A DNA stretch of 64,000 nucleotides, taken from positions 94,156 to 158,155 of the forward strand of contig VXIS01000075.1 of assembly GCA_008704415.1 (NCBI GenBank). Direction: 5' to 3'. Source of the DNA: Sphaerosporella brunnea (lineage: Eukaryota > Ascomycota > Pezizomycetes > Pezizales > Pyronemataceae). How positions within the stretch are numbered: position 1 is the first letter of the stretch; every line of letters begins with the position of its first letter. Made by a program: the position numbers and the translations under genes. Of the stretch, positions 45,057 to 57,113 are shown piece after piece. The notes under the pieces are model-generated. The model ran no database searches. It saw only the letters and a program-made list of their open reading frames with translations, and had not been told where the DNA came from.

Positions 45057-46607
45057 GCTTAGTGGCATACTGTCTGGCGTACTATAGCAAAAAATGGAGT
45101 CAATGGAGTAAATGTTCTTAATGCCAGCCGATCTCATGCATAAGGTTAAAATACCATCGCCACAACCCAATAAAGCGAAACGCGACAACGCTACCCAAAA
45201 AATAGACGCAAAACATACAGTCCTAGTAGAAAAAAAACAGCGAGCGACAGATGCGCGCTGCACACACTCCAATTTCTGCCAAATTTTTACGACCAAAATT
45301 TCAAGCTCACCTTTAACCCTAACCACCTAATTCTACCCCGAACCTCCCTAACTCTAACCCGACCACGAATCATTACTTTAACCCTTCTTGAACCGTGGGC
45401 ATTTTTTTGAAATTTTCTGGTGAGTTTATGACGAGCTTGGTGGTGTTGTGGCGCTGGTATTTTAATGGTGGATTTTGGGGTATTTTTTGGTGGTTTGGAT
45501 TTCCGAATATCGGGCAATCATAGCATTTCGATATCACCCGGTGGTCACTTATTACTTGTAGCAAGCAATGAGGTAGGTACAGACATGGAGAGTGACACTT
45601 TTGAAACTCGGACGGTGTGGTGACGCTTCTTGAACAACGAACGGACGAGGTGGCTGGTATTGGCGAGCCGCTTCACAACATCTTGGGCCGTTTCAGGATC
45701 TGGCCCGCGGACGCCAACTGGCTTCACGGTGTATCACTCGGGGGAAACCCCACTGACAGTTCTGATGCATCTGAAAAAATTACGGACGGAGATGACGTTT
45801 GTATCTCGGGGCTCACGGTAGTATGCCTAAAGCGGCTATCAGCGCCTCCACTTCAGGATACATATCTACAGTACTGGAGATTCTGGAAAGCACTCACCGT
45901 TTTGGCACGTACGTTCCCTTCCATCGGATCACAGACAGAGACAGACAGACAGAGCGGTTAGTTGGTGTCGAGGAGCCTAGATAGTGCCGGACCCTTCGCG
46001 ACAAGCATCTCCGGACTCCCCGCGGTGTTCTGAGTCTGGTTCCGGTGCTAGTCTCCGTGCCGACGTTGGCGAGGAGCATGATCCGACGGGATGTCAGGGT
46101 ATGGTACGAATAATATGTGATAGGCGATTTACAAAAAGGCGTTTTTTTTTCTTTTTTTCTCCATCTTTTTACTTCTAGGGATGGTCCATTGGGTGCAGAC
46201 TCAATTGATTATCGCGTCCCTATGACGCCACGATACAGACCTGTTTTTTTTTTCATTAAATACAAACGACAGCGGAAGCAGAAGCAGAAGCAGGAACTTA
46301 GATAACGGAATTGGCCGAGGACACTCAATCAAAAAGAACATCAAATTCGGACGATTTCCGGTAGAACAAAGCACACATGACCCTCCCCGCGTTCGAGAAG
46401 CGCAAAAACAAGGACATAAAAGAAGAAAGAGAAAAAAAGGAAACTGCAACTCAACAACCCAATCCCGCAACGCCAAATCAATCAATTCTCCCGTTCTCGC
46501 TCTCGCCCGTGTGTGTGCTGCGTGTGCCTGCGTGTACTAAGCTGTAAGGACCGGAGCAAGTAGCGTATATTTCGCCCTCCCTATCCCCGCGCCTTTTTTC
46601 CCCTCCC
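45057..46607. other. Intergenic; possible unidentified small gene on minus strand
   Basis: No family recognised. A minus-strand frame at 45727-45545 (KPVGVRGPDPETAQDVVKRL and onwards, ending near a basic stretch FKKRHH) looks protein-like. It might be the last exon of a small gene whose earlier exons lie up to about 46080, but the joins could not be settled. 45305-45365 has CCCTAA-like phrases that are too irregular for telomeric repeat. Confidence 0.35.
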
Positions 46608-47224
46608 TCATCCCTCCCTAACCTCGACAAGCTGCTCCTCCTTGTCAAGCTCGGCGACAGCTTCGGCCTTCTCCTCGACCTTCGTCTCCTCCTCTGCGGC
46701 GGCGGCGGCGGCCTCAAGTTCTTCGGCCGTCACGGGCGCCTCCCCGGCCATCGGCGACGACCGCAGGTGCGTATGCTCCTTCACGGGCGACGGGTCCGAG
46801 GCGTTCGGTGTGCTGTGGATGTGCGGGATGTTCTCGGGGAGCGGGTGCTGTGAGCCGATGTTGGTGACGCCCACGTCGGAGGCTTTACCAGCTTTGCTCA
46901 GCGCGTAATCGCCCGAATCGAAGTATTTCCGTTCCTGGGGCGGGTTTTGTTAGTGGGGGTTGTTGGGTGTGTGTGTGGGGTCAGGGTGCAGGCGGGCGGG
47001 CGGGCGGGCGCAGAGAACACACCCACGCCTAAGTACTCAACTCACCTTGAGCTTGTTCTTCAGAATGTCTTTCTTGCTGGGAAGCTTGCCGTACAGCCGG
47101 AAGAGCTTTTGTTCTTCCGCGGATAGCGACTGAGCATATGTTAGCGATACTTGGCGCGGTGATGGCAGGCAGGCAGGGAGGCCATTACGCTGATGTCGAC
47201 TTTGTTGCGTTGGTGGGGAAGCAT
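46608..47224 (-). CDS. IGO1: Endosulfine family protein (Igo1/ENSA-ARPP19)
   Basis: 148-aa protein from exons 47224-47189, 47129-47046 and 46934-46608, all joined in phase 0. The core reads AEEQKLFRLYGKLPSKKDIL then ERKYFDSGDYALSK. The FDSGDY motif contains Ser47, the site phosphorylated by Greatwall/Rim15 kinases; the phosphorylated protein inhibits PP2A-B55 and in yeast promotes entry into quiescence and protects certain mRNAs. The C-terminal half is Pro/Glu/Ala-rich and variable, with an acidic tail. The start at 47224 gives a short but typical N-terminus (MLPHQRNKVDIS). The family call is secure; the exact first exon is slightly less so because the intron 1 donor (GTAATG) is not ideal. 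Confidence 0.88.
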
Positions 47225-48258
47225 TTTGTTGTGATGCTTACTTGGGTGCTGAGCGCGGACGATACGTTGATGATGTGAATGTGATGAAAGAGGTGATGGT
47301 AAGTCGTTGTGTGGTGGTGGTGGTGGTGGTGGTGGAGGTGTGTGTGCGTTGGCCAGGAGAACCAATCAGCGCTTGGAGCTACCTGCCCCGCTCAATCAGA
47401 GAAAGGAGATCGACCAAAGTGTCGCGCCTCTCAAACATAAAAGCTTTTCTGTCCTACTATATATCTTGTTTTTTTTTGTTTTTTTTTCTACTTTAGAAGA
47501 AGACATTGCACGCGATGGATTGGATGAATGCCCCCAGCCCATAGCCGATGACGACAAGGCTGTGGCGGCGGTGACGATGAGCGGCTCGGTCGCTTCTTTC
47601 CTTCGGGATCGCTCATCATCGGGAGGCGCGCCGTGGTTCCACTCGCGGTCGGTCCGCTTGAAAGTTGAAACATCTCTACTTAAGCACTTGTTCTACGCTC
47701 GAGGTTTTGTTTCATCCCTTTTGCTTTGGCCCTTGTTGCCATCGCAGAGTTTTTGATCAAGTTGAGAACGTGCACGTGCACGTGTGTGTTTTCTTGGAAT
47801 TTCTTCTTCCACTCCGCCAGGATGAATCATCGAGATATGCCATCGGCCACGAGAAATCTTCGGTTGTGAGCTCAACAACATTCATTCTAGGGCACAGTGT
47901 TTTCGGCATTGACATTCTCGGCTCGGGACTGAGCGGTCTAAATTCAGATGCCGAAAAAAACGCCAAACGCCAAACCAGCGGGGTTTTTCTTCCCCCGCAT
48001 CCTCCGCGACAGACAACCCACCCACAGCAGCAGCAGCAGAAGCACAGCACCAGAAGCACAGCACCAGGTCAGTCCCCCCCAGATTCACTCGAGCATTCTC
48101 CGCCTCCGCCTCAGACCCGCATACGTGCCGTGTCACTTGTGCCGCACCGTTTGCATGCAGACTGCAGCGAAAATTCAGCGGCGGAGGCAACCCCAAGAAG
48201 CAGACCGGAAAATAATAACGCCTCTATGGCCTGACAGGTGCAAAACACAAGAAAGAAG
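47225..48258. promoter_or_regulatory. Divergent promoter between endosulfine and SFM1
   Basis: 1.03 kb between divergent start codons. It holds a TGG trinucleotide run (47308-47336), T-runs near 47470-47490 and a GTGCACGTGCACGTGTGTG stretch near 47770. No extra gene is supported; a 189-codon + frame here has no recognisable domain. Confidence 0.45.
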
Positions 48259-49174
48259 ATGTCGGCACCTCAACCGCGCAAAAGTTATGTCGTAGAACGT
48301 AATGCCGCTGTTCCTCTCCCTTCTTCTTCTTCTTCTCTCAGCAGCTAAGATCGCCGGCAGATATGGAGCCCGAAATGGGGGCTTGGTCGACGCTCGAGTA
48401 TATAGCGATAGCATCGGAGGTGTCGGTCACGGGCGGAACCTTCTACCTATCATCTCTGCAGCCGTCGCTTGCCGAGAAGCTGCCGGCGACGCTGCAGGCG
48501 GTGCGGGACGAGGGCAAGTTCGTGGCCACCACCAAAGACGTCGAAACCATCTCCGACGTGCCGAAGGAGCGCGTGTGTCTCCTCGACCCCCAGGCCACGC
48601 AGGAACTCTCCCCCGAGGATGGCGATGCTTTCGATTGGTTCGTGTTTGGTGGGATTTTGGGTTGGTAGGATCCGCGCGCTTGGGGTGTTGGAAGTGGGAA
48701 TGCTGACGGGGTGGTGGTGCTGCTGCTGCCACGGAAAGGCGATGATCCCCCAAGGGGTACGCTTTTTTTTTTGTTTGCTTGGAATCCTGTGACAGGGAAC
48801 TCGGCTGATTGATCAGACCGCACTGCGGAACTCAGGAAGTATGGATATGCTGGGCGCAACCTCCAGAAGCTGCAGATGACGACCGACACGGCAGCGCGCG
48901 TTACGCGGATAGTGGTCGAGGAGAAGAGTGCGTTACCAACTTCCTCCCCCCTCTCTCCCTCCATCGAATCCTGCTAACCAATACCACCAACCAAACAGAA
49001 AAACTCGGCGAGATCAAGTACGTCGACTATCCGACGCTAAAGGTCAACAAGCACGAGAGCACCGAGATGCCATTCCGCTATGTGGCGGACGAGAACGGAA
49101 ACCCAGTGATGCCGGCGGGAATGGTGGAGCTGATCAAGAAGGATGCCGACAAGTCCCTCGACGGCCTGTTCTAA
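48259..49174 (+). CDS. SFM1: SFM1-type SPOUT protein arginine methyltransferase
   Basis: Predicted 214 aa from five exons: 48259-48298, 48361-48660, 48739-48756, 48817-48927 and 48999-49174. The join of exons 1 and 2 gives SYVVEHMEPEMGAWSTLEY, the diagnostic start of the family. Exon 3 is only 18 nt and, with its neighbours, encodes GGILGDDPPRDRTAELR, the conserved SPOUT knot region; omitting it breaks the frame. The C-terminal part (KLGEIKYVDYPTLKVNKHES, MPFRYV) also matches. Yeast Sfm1 is a trefoil-knot methyltransferase that methylates one arginine of ribosomal protein Rps3. All splice phases agree. Family assignment is from recalled similarity. Confidence 0.87.
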
Positions 49175-50402
49175 TCGAATCAAATCAAATCAAAAAGTCA
49201 TATCACGAGTGATCACCGGTGCATATGCACAAACCCGAAAGTCTAGAATGCCCCAAAATTGCAAATTGCAAATTGCAAATTATAAGAAGAAGTTGTTGTT
49301 ATTGTTGTTGGTGGTGGTCCCCCCTCCCCCCCCCAGTGTACTGCTGCTGCTGCTGCTCGTGCCCGTGTTGGCGTTTCAACTGGCGACTTCTTCTTCTCTT
49401 GCTTGCTTGCTTGCTTTCCTCGCACGCGTACGGAACGGTGCAGATGATGTGCGCTAGGATGGCCTCATACTCGCCGGCTTTGGTTTGGTTGGGCAACCAT
49501 AGCCACAACCATGGCATGCCATGCCATGCCATGTGTACTAGTAGACCGACGGGCATGTGCATGGCAATCACTCGAGTTCCCTCACCCCATCATCACCCCA
49601 TCACCCCACCCCACCCCACCCCACCCCCATATCACGGCCAGGCCAGGGGGGGAGGGAAATTTTGGTCACGACACGGACTGCGATTTGTGCCCCATGGCCA
49701 CCAGAGCGGAAGGCGCCGCGAGAGTGTCACGTGCACGTTTTGAGTTACGCGAGAGAGAGAGAGAGAGAAGAAGGGGCGCGGGGGGATTGCGTTATGTAAA
49801 GTTGGTGGCGACGGTGGGATAGAGTTGGCGTTGGTGAGAGAATCGGATCACACGCTCTGACTCGAGTCCATCCGGAACCGCCGGTCAAAACGGGACAAAA
49901 TTTCCACGAAGAAAAAAAAAAAGAAAGAATCGTTAAATTACTCTTCGATGATCATCCCGTTCTGCATTGTAATAGCCACCCACACGTTAAACCCCCCCCC
50001 CCCCCCAAAACAGAAAAAGGGGAAAAGCAAGCAAGCAAAAAAAAAAAAAAAAAAAAAAAAAAAGCAAACGAAGATACAGATATGTCCGGGTCTGTATTAG
50101 GCCAGAAGCGTTACCTAACCAAGGTGTATTCCTCAGCCCTAGATTTCCTAAAGTTGCACACACAGGAAGGACAGAAAAAAAAGCCCCGGTGATAAGAACC
50201 TCAAGCCTGCACCGGATCACCGGAAAATCCGCCAAAAATAACCTCCGTGCATCGGTTCCTGGCGCCAGCCCTGGCCCTACTGCAAGGCACGGGAAAAAGA
50301 GAAACCGAAAAGAAACTAGCCCCACCCATGATCCTGCGCCGTTTCGAGGTTTTCTGTATGCACTCTGTTTGGGTTACGGCCATAGCAGCCAGGACGAAGA
50401 AA
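49175..50402. other. Convergent intergenic region, simple-sequence rich
   Basis: 3' space between SFM1 and the polynucleotide kinase gene. It has a CATGC repeat (49512-49531), CACCC repeats (49600-49626), a GA run (49750-49769), a C run at 49990-50004 and an A run of about 26 at 50038-50063. No gene recognised. Confidence 0.55.
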
Positions 50403-52588
50403 CTAGATCCAGTATTTGGTCCACACTGCGCGCTCTTCGACCCCGCCCTGCCACTGCATTGGTTGGATTTGATATGTCAGTATAAGCACATATGGAGAGG
50501 ATCATGGCAGGAACAAGCAGGACTCGAAACCGTGCAACAAAACGTAGCAGCCCGTGCTGCAGAAACGAGCGCAACGCGAGAAGCACGCGTTGGGAGGGTG
50601 CAGCGCGTCGGAGGGGTGGTGGTGGGCCCGACGGGGAACTTCAGAAGTTTCATCCGCGACGCAAAACGAAGTGAAAAGACGGGTGTTCCACGAACCTGGA
50701 AATCGACGGTGATCACGTCTTCAAATCCCTCACTCTTTTCGGGTGCTTTGAACCTGGAAGCATATCCACTGAAGGCCATTTTAGGAAGGACCGTGCGTTT
50801 CTCCGGATTGACCTGTAGCGGACGAGTCCCGTCAGCGCTTCCGATAGGGATAAACGGCATGAGAAAAATTGGACTGCTAGGAGTATGCCGAGGCGGTTCC
50901 TGAGAATGCAAGGATTGAGGTTGTGTGACAACACAGCAACACGATGCAGGTACAAATTACATGACATGGAGAAAAAGAAAACATCGATAAGCAAAGAACA
51001 GAATAGAAACGGAACCCTAGAGTGCAGGAGAAAACGTACGAGCTCCCCGCCAAAAGCCCTGACAGCATCGTTGTGCTGGCATAGCTCTTGATGGGCCGTG
51101 AAATGAAGGCATCGAACAGGAACGTCGTGCTCCTTGGCCAGAGAAATCCATACAGCCCGAGATGCAATATCGGCATTGGTGTTGTCTAGTAAAATTGTAA
51201 GCCATGTGCTTGTCCGGCGACTGATGTGCACTGCAAGATACTGTTGTTCCCTGAAATGCATCAAGGGAGAACCATATTGAAGATAAATTGAGATCAACAA
51301 ACATACCTATGGCTACCGATTTCTCCTGAGCCAAGAACTCCCGTGCCACCCTTACGCACTTATCTCTTGATTTGAGAATGTCCTGATTGACGCGCTCGTA
51401 TTCCATCGGTTGCAGATGTCGGCGGAAAAATGTTGACTTCCCCGCACCCGGGAAGCCCACGAAGACGACAATCTCCTTACCTTCCGATGGCTTGAAAACG
51501 GCTGTTCTCGAGAAATCAGCGGTGCAGATCATAAGCTGGTGCAGATATTACTGACAAAGCGTAGTGACACTCTGGTCCTCAATAATGTGGCTTGCGGGGT
51601 CGAACCGGTGGAACATAGCCTCGCCCGGCTGGTTCAGGAAAAACTCTTCAGGCGTGTGAAACCCAATGCCGACATTCAATGCCCAATGTCTTAGAACGGT
51701 CAGCCATAACCATATCGAAAGAGAAGGGCAGTACGGCCTACCGATCAGAGTCCGAAAAGTCCCCTTCCCTCCCAGCAGCATCACCCACCAGGAACGAATT
51801 CTCAAGGTCCACGCCATGCACATCCAGATCATAGTCATCCTTCATTTCCTCCCACATGCCGGTCCGCGGCTTTCGGAAATGGTCGTTTTCCGTGGCTGCA
51901 TACAGCGTCAAGGGTATATCCAATGCAGCCAGAACGGATGCAACTTTGAGCTTGAATTTTTTCAAGTTTGCAGTCTCTTTTTTTGGCGCCTTTATGCCAG
52001 CCTGGTTGGTGAATATGATGATCTGGTACCTGCGCTCTGTAATCAGCAAAAGCAGCGCTTGGTGATGCATGTGATAAACGACGGCAGCATCCTCACCCTT
52101 CTTCATGGAGTTGCTTAAGCTTTCCCGGTACACACTCGTGCCACCACTTCCAGTCCGTTTCTGTCTTTGCATGCCGATTTCCGGACTGTGTAACAATCAA
52201 TGTCCCATCCTGTTGCAAACAAGGTCCTTCATCAGCGAAAGCGCCAAACGCCCGTGGAAATATCTGTGCGTACCAGATCAAATCCAGCAATCTTTCTCCT
52301 ATCGCCTCGTTTCTCCTCCTGGTTATCGGATCTGAGGAACTTGCCGATTAGCAAGCTACCGTCTATGACCCGCCATGTAGTGGGTTCCGGTAGTTTCTGG
52401 CTTGCTGGTCTGAAGAAATTGAGAACCGCATTTTCTATGCCCGCATTTTAGACTTGTTCCCTCGATCCCACCGCGGTGGAGATGTGCATGGACATACGTG
52501 TTGCGGAAGACTTAATTTTCTTTTTGGTACTCACAGCGTCTGGCGAGATAGCTAGTGTCACACTTTCGAGACCCCGCTTTGGCGGCAT
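50403..52588 (-). CDS. pnk1: Polynucleotide kinase 3'-phosphatase (DNA end repair)
   Basis: Predicted 434 aa from nine exons: 52588-52498, 52434-52274, 52209-52097, 52029-51742, 51689-51552, 51506-51307, 51185-51040, 50812-50696 and 50453-50403. The N-terminus has a basic nuclear-signal-like TKKKIK. The HAD phosphatase half holds FDLDGTLI (Asp83/Asp85), IIIFTNQAG, RKPRTGMW and FLVGDAAGRE. The kinase half has the P-loop GFPGAGKST (281-289), then AVWISLAKEHDVPVRCLHF and KMAFSGYASRF, and the last exon gives VEERAVWTKYWI, the usual ending. The enzyme removes 3'-phosphates and adds 5'-phosphates at DNA breaks so that ligase can act. The phosphatase-kinase order without an N-terminal FHA domain is as in fission yeast Pnk1. 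The 45-nt intron between exons 5 and 6 is very short but in phase. Confidence 0.88.
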
Positions 52589-54806
52589 TCGTAATGGAAA
52601 TATGGAAATTAAACCCGGAAGTGAGCGAGGGTAAAAACACAGCCAGTTCTGTTTGAAAGGACGAAGCGTGCACAAAGAAAGTGTTTGACAGTTGGTATTG
52701 CGGCAGTGTTGGGTAGTGAGTGGGATGGGAAGCTGGTCTGAGAGTCGTGTCGTAGGGGAGACGCGATGCGGCTGTAAACGCGTTGCTTGGGGCAAGTGAC
52801 TGGTCATGTCTCACAGGCTACGCCACAGCATTCTTTGTTCCAACAATTCGGAGGCCTGTGGTAAATTGTGCCGCCTTGATTTTTATTGAAACCAGATACC
52901 TAGGTAGTTATTGACTTCGGCATTCCAGAGCTCGAGCCCGCATATCGCTTGGAATTTCACCCCCCTGCCACCAAAGAAAAGATTGCGTTTGCGGCTATCG
53001 GGAGTCAACAAGTCATTCGCACACAAGTACTTTGCTCGATGTATGTACCTCTTATTGAGCATTCAGACTTCCTATGGTTGTTGTTCAGCAGCCCCCACAG
53101 CTTTCTTTTTTTCATTCAAAATGCATGAGCGTTTCTCCGAGGTCCCGTACATTAAGTAAGTTACAATGGTGGTCCCGAGGCAATGTTCTGATTGGCCAAT
53201 TCCACAGTGTTTCTCGTACGCGTTCGGCAGCCTTTTCGAGTTGATGCATAACCGTCAAAAAAGCATGGGAAATTGAAACGCCTAGCTTCAGAGGCGGAGC
53301 ATGAGCAACAAAGTTACTCGTGCCGAAAAAGCGGAAGAACTTTTTCTTCAATTTCATTTTCAAATATCCCGATCAGAGGCAGTCGGTCAGCCGCTATCCG
53401 ACGTTGCATGGACTTCGTAATCCCAGGTACTTGTATGTATCATGTATCATCAAGATGCGGTTGATGCTGTTCAGTTAGAGTTGATTCGTCACGTTGTTTT
53501 TTTTTTTTTTTTTTCAGCCTTCTTCTGCCTTCCTAAGTGACGTGCTCTGCACTGTTGGTAACGGCAAGCGCATCCAACGAGCTTCTCTCATCGAGGCCAC
53601 ACCCGAACGTGGCTAAGCGACCTTCGCTGGCGATTGGGACATTCTGCAGTGTGAAGCAATTGCTAAGACAAAGCTGTGGAGAAAAAAAAGCATGTCAATG
53701 CACGCTTCTTGCTTTTGTGGGGGGGGCAGATTTCCGATTGCCCATGATCTACTCTATCTGGGCGGACACAGAAGGCTCGGGCTGCGAGGCTGGGCGAAAT
53801 GGCTGGGGGTGGATCTCAGCCACTGATTTGATTCGGCAGAAAAAGTGCCGTGTTTTGGGGTGACCCATTCTACGGGACGCCCCAATTTCTCCGCCCGCGT
53901 TTCCGTTGACAGACTTGAGCTGCTGCTGCTGCAGGATAGCGTTCCAATTTGCGAAACGAGCATGTTCGATATGCTGGGTGTTTACATTCTAGCACAGCTG
54001 AATACCGTGGATGTATTGAATATGCGTTTGCCTGTTCGTTTTGCATCGTTTCAACTGCCCATTGGTGAGACAGACAGTCCGAGGCGTTGGCAGCTGCGTG
54101 GTTGAGGTGTTCTCTACACCGCCGGTGGTGATGGAGAGGTGGAGGAGGAGGAGGAGAGGAGGAGGAGGAGGAGAGGAGGAGAAGGAGGAGGTGGTGGTGG
54201 TGGTGGTGGGTCCTGCTGCTGCTGCTTCTTTGCTGCCTTGCCTACTCAGGTGCATGCAACCATAACCACCCGCACTGCCGGTTCCAATTGCACAAGGCAG
54301 GCATGCAACACATCACCGCTTCCTTTCTTGCAGCTCTGCTCTGTTTCCGTGCACCCCCCCCCCCAACCCCACAACTCATTCCCGCCCGTCTGTGTCCGCT
54401 TCTTCCTGTCACATCTCGCTCCCCCACACCCTCTCGATCACCGATCCCCATCACCACCTATACGTATTTCAGTTCACCACCTCCACCACTCCGCACCGTG
54501 GTCATCATCCATCCAGTGATCACCGTCAAAATCAAAAAAAAAAACAAAAATAAAAACCCGTCCAGATTGTGCCGTTAGCCCTTTGGGTCCGGGATTGAGA
54601 TAAATAGAGCGGAGTCGGACCGTTGGGACGAAGCCGGAAGAGCTTGCTCTTACTACAAAATTAATTGGCGTGCCAGAAACAACTGAAAGGCCAAGCACCC
54701 CGGTCACCACCACCACCACCACCACCACAACCACCACCACCACTACTACCACCACAAATTTGTTTGGATGAGCATTTTGACGTTTGCTTGGACGGCGGCC
54801 ACGCGA

Positions 54807-54837
<31 letters not shown>

Positions 54838-55463
54838 CGCAAGCAACGCAAGCAAGAAACACCTCTGAGAAGGAACCTTGCCTCCCCCGAGCCCAACCAG
54901 TGCCACGCAAGTCGTTTTCCAGGGTTTCGTGGCTCTGTTGCGGGGCAATCGATACACAGACGCTACCGTCATATAATATTATCGAGGCTCCTCCTCCTTC
55001 CCCCAGAGCCAGACAGCCAGCTTGAGGTCGGACAGCTAAAGTACCACGGTCCACAGTTTCCGCAACTGTCACTGCCATCGTCATCTCACCAGCAGCATCA
55101 GCATCTCCAGCAGCCATCGACTCTATCATCGTCACCGCCGTCACACGCATTTCGCTTCACCCCCCCCGTCGTGTGCCATTGTATCCGGCACAAACATTTC
55201 TGCCGCCAAACAAAAATAAAAGAGCGCATCGCGGACCGCAAACCCCAGCCCCACCTCCACCAGGCTATCCCCGACCAAGAAAAGAACAAAAAAGCACGCT
55301 AGACCGCAAGCGTGGTGGCGGCGTCCCAAACCCAAATCTCCCACGTTGCTCAAAAGGGCCTTCCTCCGATCCCTCCGTCAAAAGTAGTCAGTCGCACCTG
55401 AAAGTCACATCGCTATCCAACCTACCAAAACGCGTGCAACGACCAACATCGACACCAACAATC
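52589..55463. other. Long intergenic region, simple-sequence rich
   Basis: 2.9 kb with no recognised gene. It contains a T run (53498-53515), a GGA/GGAGGA tract (54137-54195), a GGT tract (54190-54208), ACC repeats (54706-54753) and a GCAA tetranucleotide run (54809-54836). A frame open from 55173 joins the following gene without a stop, so its 5' end may extend into this region. Confidence 0.5.
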
Positions 55464-57113
55464 ATGGAGCTGAACAACACCACCCCTATAGCTCAGCGCC
55501 CTCGACGGCTATCCGAGCGTCGCGGTCAGCCCGGACTGCAACCTTTGGATCCAATTCTACCGTCGAAAGTGGCCACTACTTGTACTAGCCCGGAGGCGCC
55601 CAGAGACGTCGACATAGAATCGTCGGACTCATCGATACCCAGCGGCGTCTTTTCGCCTGAGAACTACGCAACGCCTACGTTTTCAGCACCGGCAACGCCC
55701 ACAGATCCCTCTCCATTGCGCGCACTCGGGATGCCATTCGGCGTGTCGTCAATCGTTGGAACCTCGATACAAGAGGAGGAAGAAGAGAGCAATTGGGATT
55801 GCCAGGAATGCGAAGCTCGCTGCGAAGAGTATGGACTGGGTTTGGCAGTAGGCGCAGTAGGAACTATGGGCAAGAAAGACGTTGCATTCCCACGGCTGGA
55901 CATCGTGCAGAGCGTCCGAAGCGTGCACGAAGCGTTTGAAGATTCTTGCTGCGGGTCGCACTACCATTACAACGAGAAGCTAGCACCAGTCGCGATGCCT
56001 CCGACGCCTCCGGAGAACGGTATGCGACTGGAATGCTGTCACCGATGGCGATGCTGTGCTGATCGGGGTCTAGAGCAGCCATTCATGTTTTCCACCCAAA
56101 CTTCACCTACATCGCCCGCAATTGACGCCGAAGCGTTTTCATCCGGCCCGGCATCGCTGGCGCAATCACCGAAAGGCGAATCTTCTGCGAGACATCGTGC
56201 GGCCATCATCCTCAACAAAGTAGTTCCTGCAAGACTCAGGGCGAGTTTGAAAAGACGCATGTCCGGGGCAACCGATGCCACACAGCCACCTGCACTCCCA
56301 CCTATCAACACCACGTCAACATATACAGCAAGCGCTTCCCCCGACACACCTCCAGACGACACCCTTGCAAGCTGGCCCAGGAGGATTGTGGCACCTCCTC
56401 ATAGGTCTGACGACAATATCAGCCCGCTCGCATCGCCCGAATCGATCCTGCCACCAATGCTACTACCTTCCTTGTCACCGCGATCGCCCGCCGTGGAGAC
56501 CGAGTCGTTTTTCGCGTCACCACACCAGTCACCGAGAGCGCCGGGTGTGCCTTCCTTCGCACGGATGGGATCGCTACCAGAGACGCCAACTGAGGTTGTC
56601 AACAGCCCGTTATATCCTCCCACAATCTCGCCTTTGACTTCGCCCTCACTCGCATCATCACCCTCTCAGGCCTCACTGAGGAGCGCACACAAGAAGGTGC
56701 CAAGCATAGATCCTGCCACACCTCTGGCACCGCGAATGCCCGCAGCGCCTCTGACTACGGTCACCGCGAACTCCCTGGCCGATATGATTGAGGAGATGCG
56801 CGGTGAGCTTGAGGCATATGACGCCACGCTTGCGCGCATGATTGGGGGCGGGTGGTCGAGTCCTCAAGAGATCCGGAACGTGGAGCTACAGCGCGAAGAG
56901 ACGCAACGTAGCTGGCAGCAGCGTATCAGCGAATCGAAAGAAATTTTGGAGGGCATCAGGAGAAGGGAGGTCAAGCGGTCGGCTATGTCGAGCGTGTCCA
57001 GCTTCGACAGCTGTGGAAGCTCATCAGCGGCTGGAAGCAGTGTCCAACCAACTTTGAGCCACGTCACGTCTGCCACCTCGCTCTCGGGGTCAGAACGCAG
57101 TGTGCCGACATAA
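55464..57113 (+). CDS. Uncharacterised Ser/Pro-rich protein with Cys-rich middle
   Basis: Intronless 549-aa frame starting MELNNTTPIAQRPRRLSERR. Upstream the frame is open back to 55173, so a longer N-terminus or an upstream exon is possible. About residues 112-205 hold a cysteine cluster: WDCQECEARCEEYG, EDSCCGSHYHYNEK and RLECCHRWRCCADRG, which could bind metal. The remainder is Ser/Pro/Thr-rich and probably disordered with many SP/TP sites (for example SPLASPESILPP), and a short helical part (SLADMIEEMRGELEAYDATL ...) lies near residue 435-500. No known domain was recognised. The TP/SP density would suit regulation by proline-directed kinases, but this is inference. Confidence 0.7.
   Translation: MELNNTTPIAQRPRRLSERRGQPGLQPLDPILPSKVATTCTSPEAPRDVDIESSDSSIPSGVFSPENYATPTFSAPATPTDPSPLRALGMPFGVSSIVGTSIQEEEEESNWDCQECEARCEEYGLGLAVGAVGTMGKKDVAFPRLDIVQSVRSVHEAFEDSCCGSHYHYNEKLAPVAMPPTPPENGMRLECCHRWRCCADRGLEQPFMFSTQTSPTSPAIDAEAFSSGPASLAQSPKGESSARHRAAIILNKVVPARLRASLKRRMSGATDATQPPALPPINTTSTYTASASPDTPPDDTLASWPRRIVAPPHRSDDNISPLASPESILPPMLLPSLSPRSPAVETESFFASPHQSPRAPGVPSFARMGSLPETPTEVVNSPLYPPTISPLTSPSLASSPSQASLRSAHKKVPSIDPATPLAPRMPAAPLTTVTANSLADMIEEMRGELEAYDATLARMIGGGWSSPQEIRNVELQREETQRSWQQRISESKEILEGIRRREVKRSAMSSVSSFDSCGSSSAAGSSVQPTLSHVTSATSLSGSERSVPT

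Noticed and set aside
45305..45365. CCCTAA-like phrases suggesting interstitial telomere repeat (also near 37490 and 27160)
   Set aside because: Only one or two irregular units each; no tandem TTAGGG array.
47665..48234. 189-codon + frame between endosulfine and SFM1
   Set aside because: Poly-Gln and Pro-rich low complexity, no domain, lies in the divergent promoter region.
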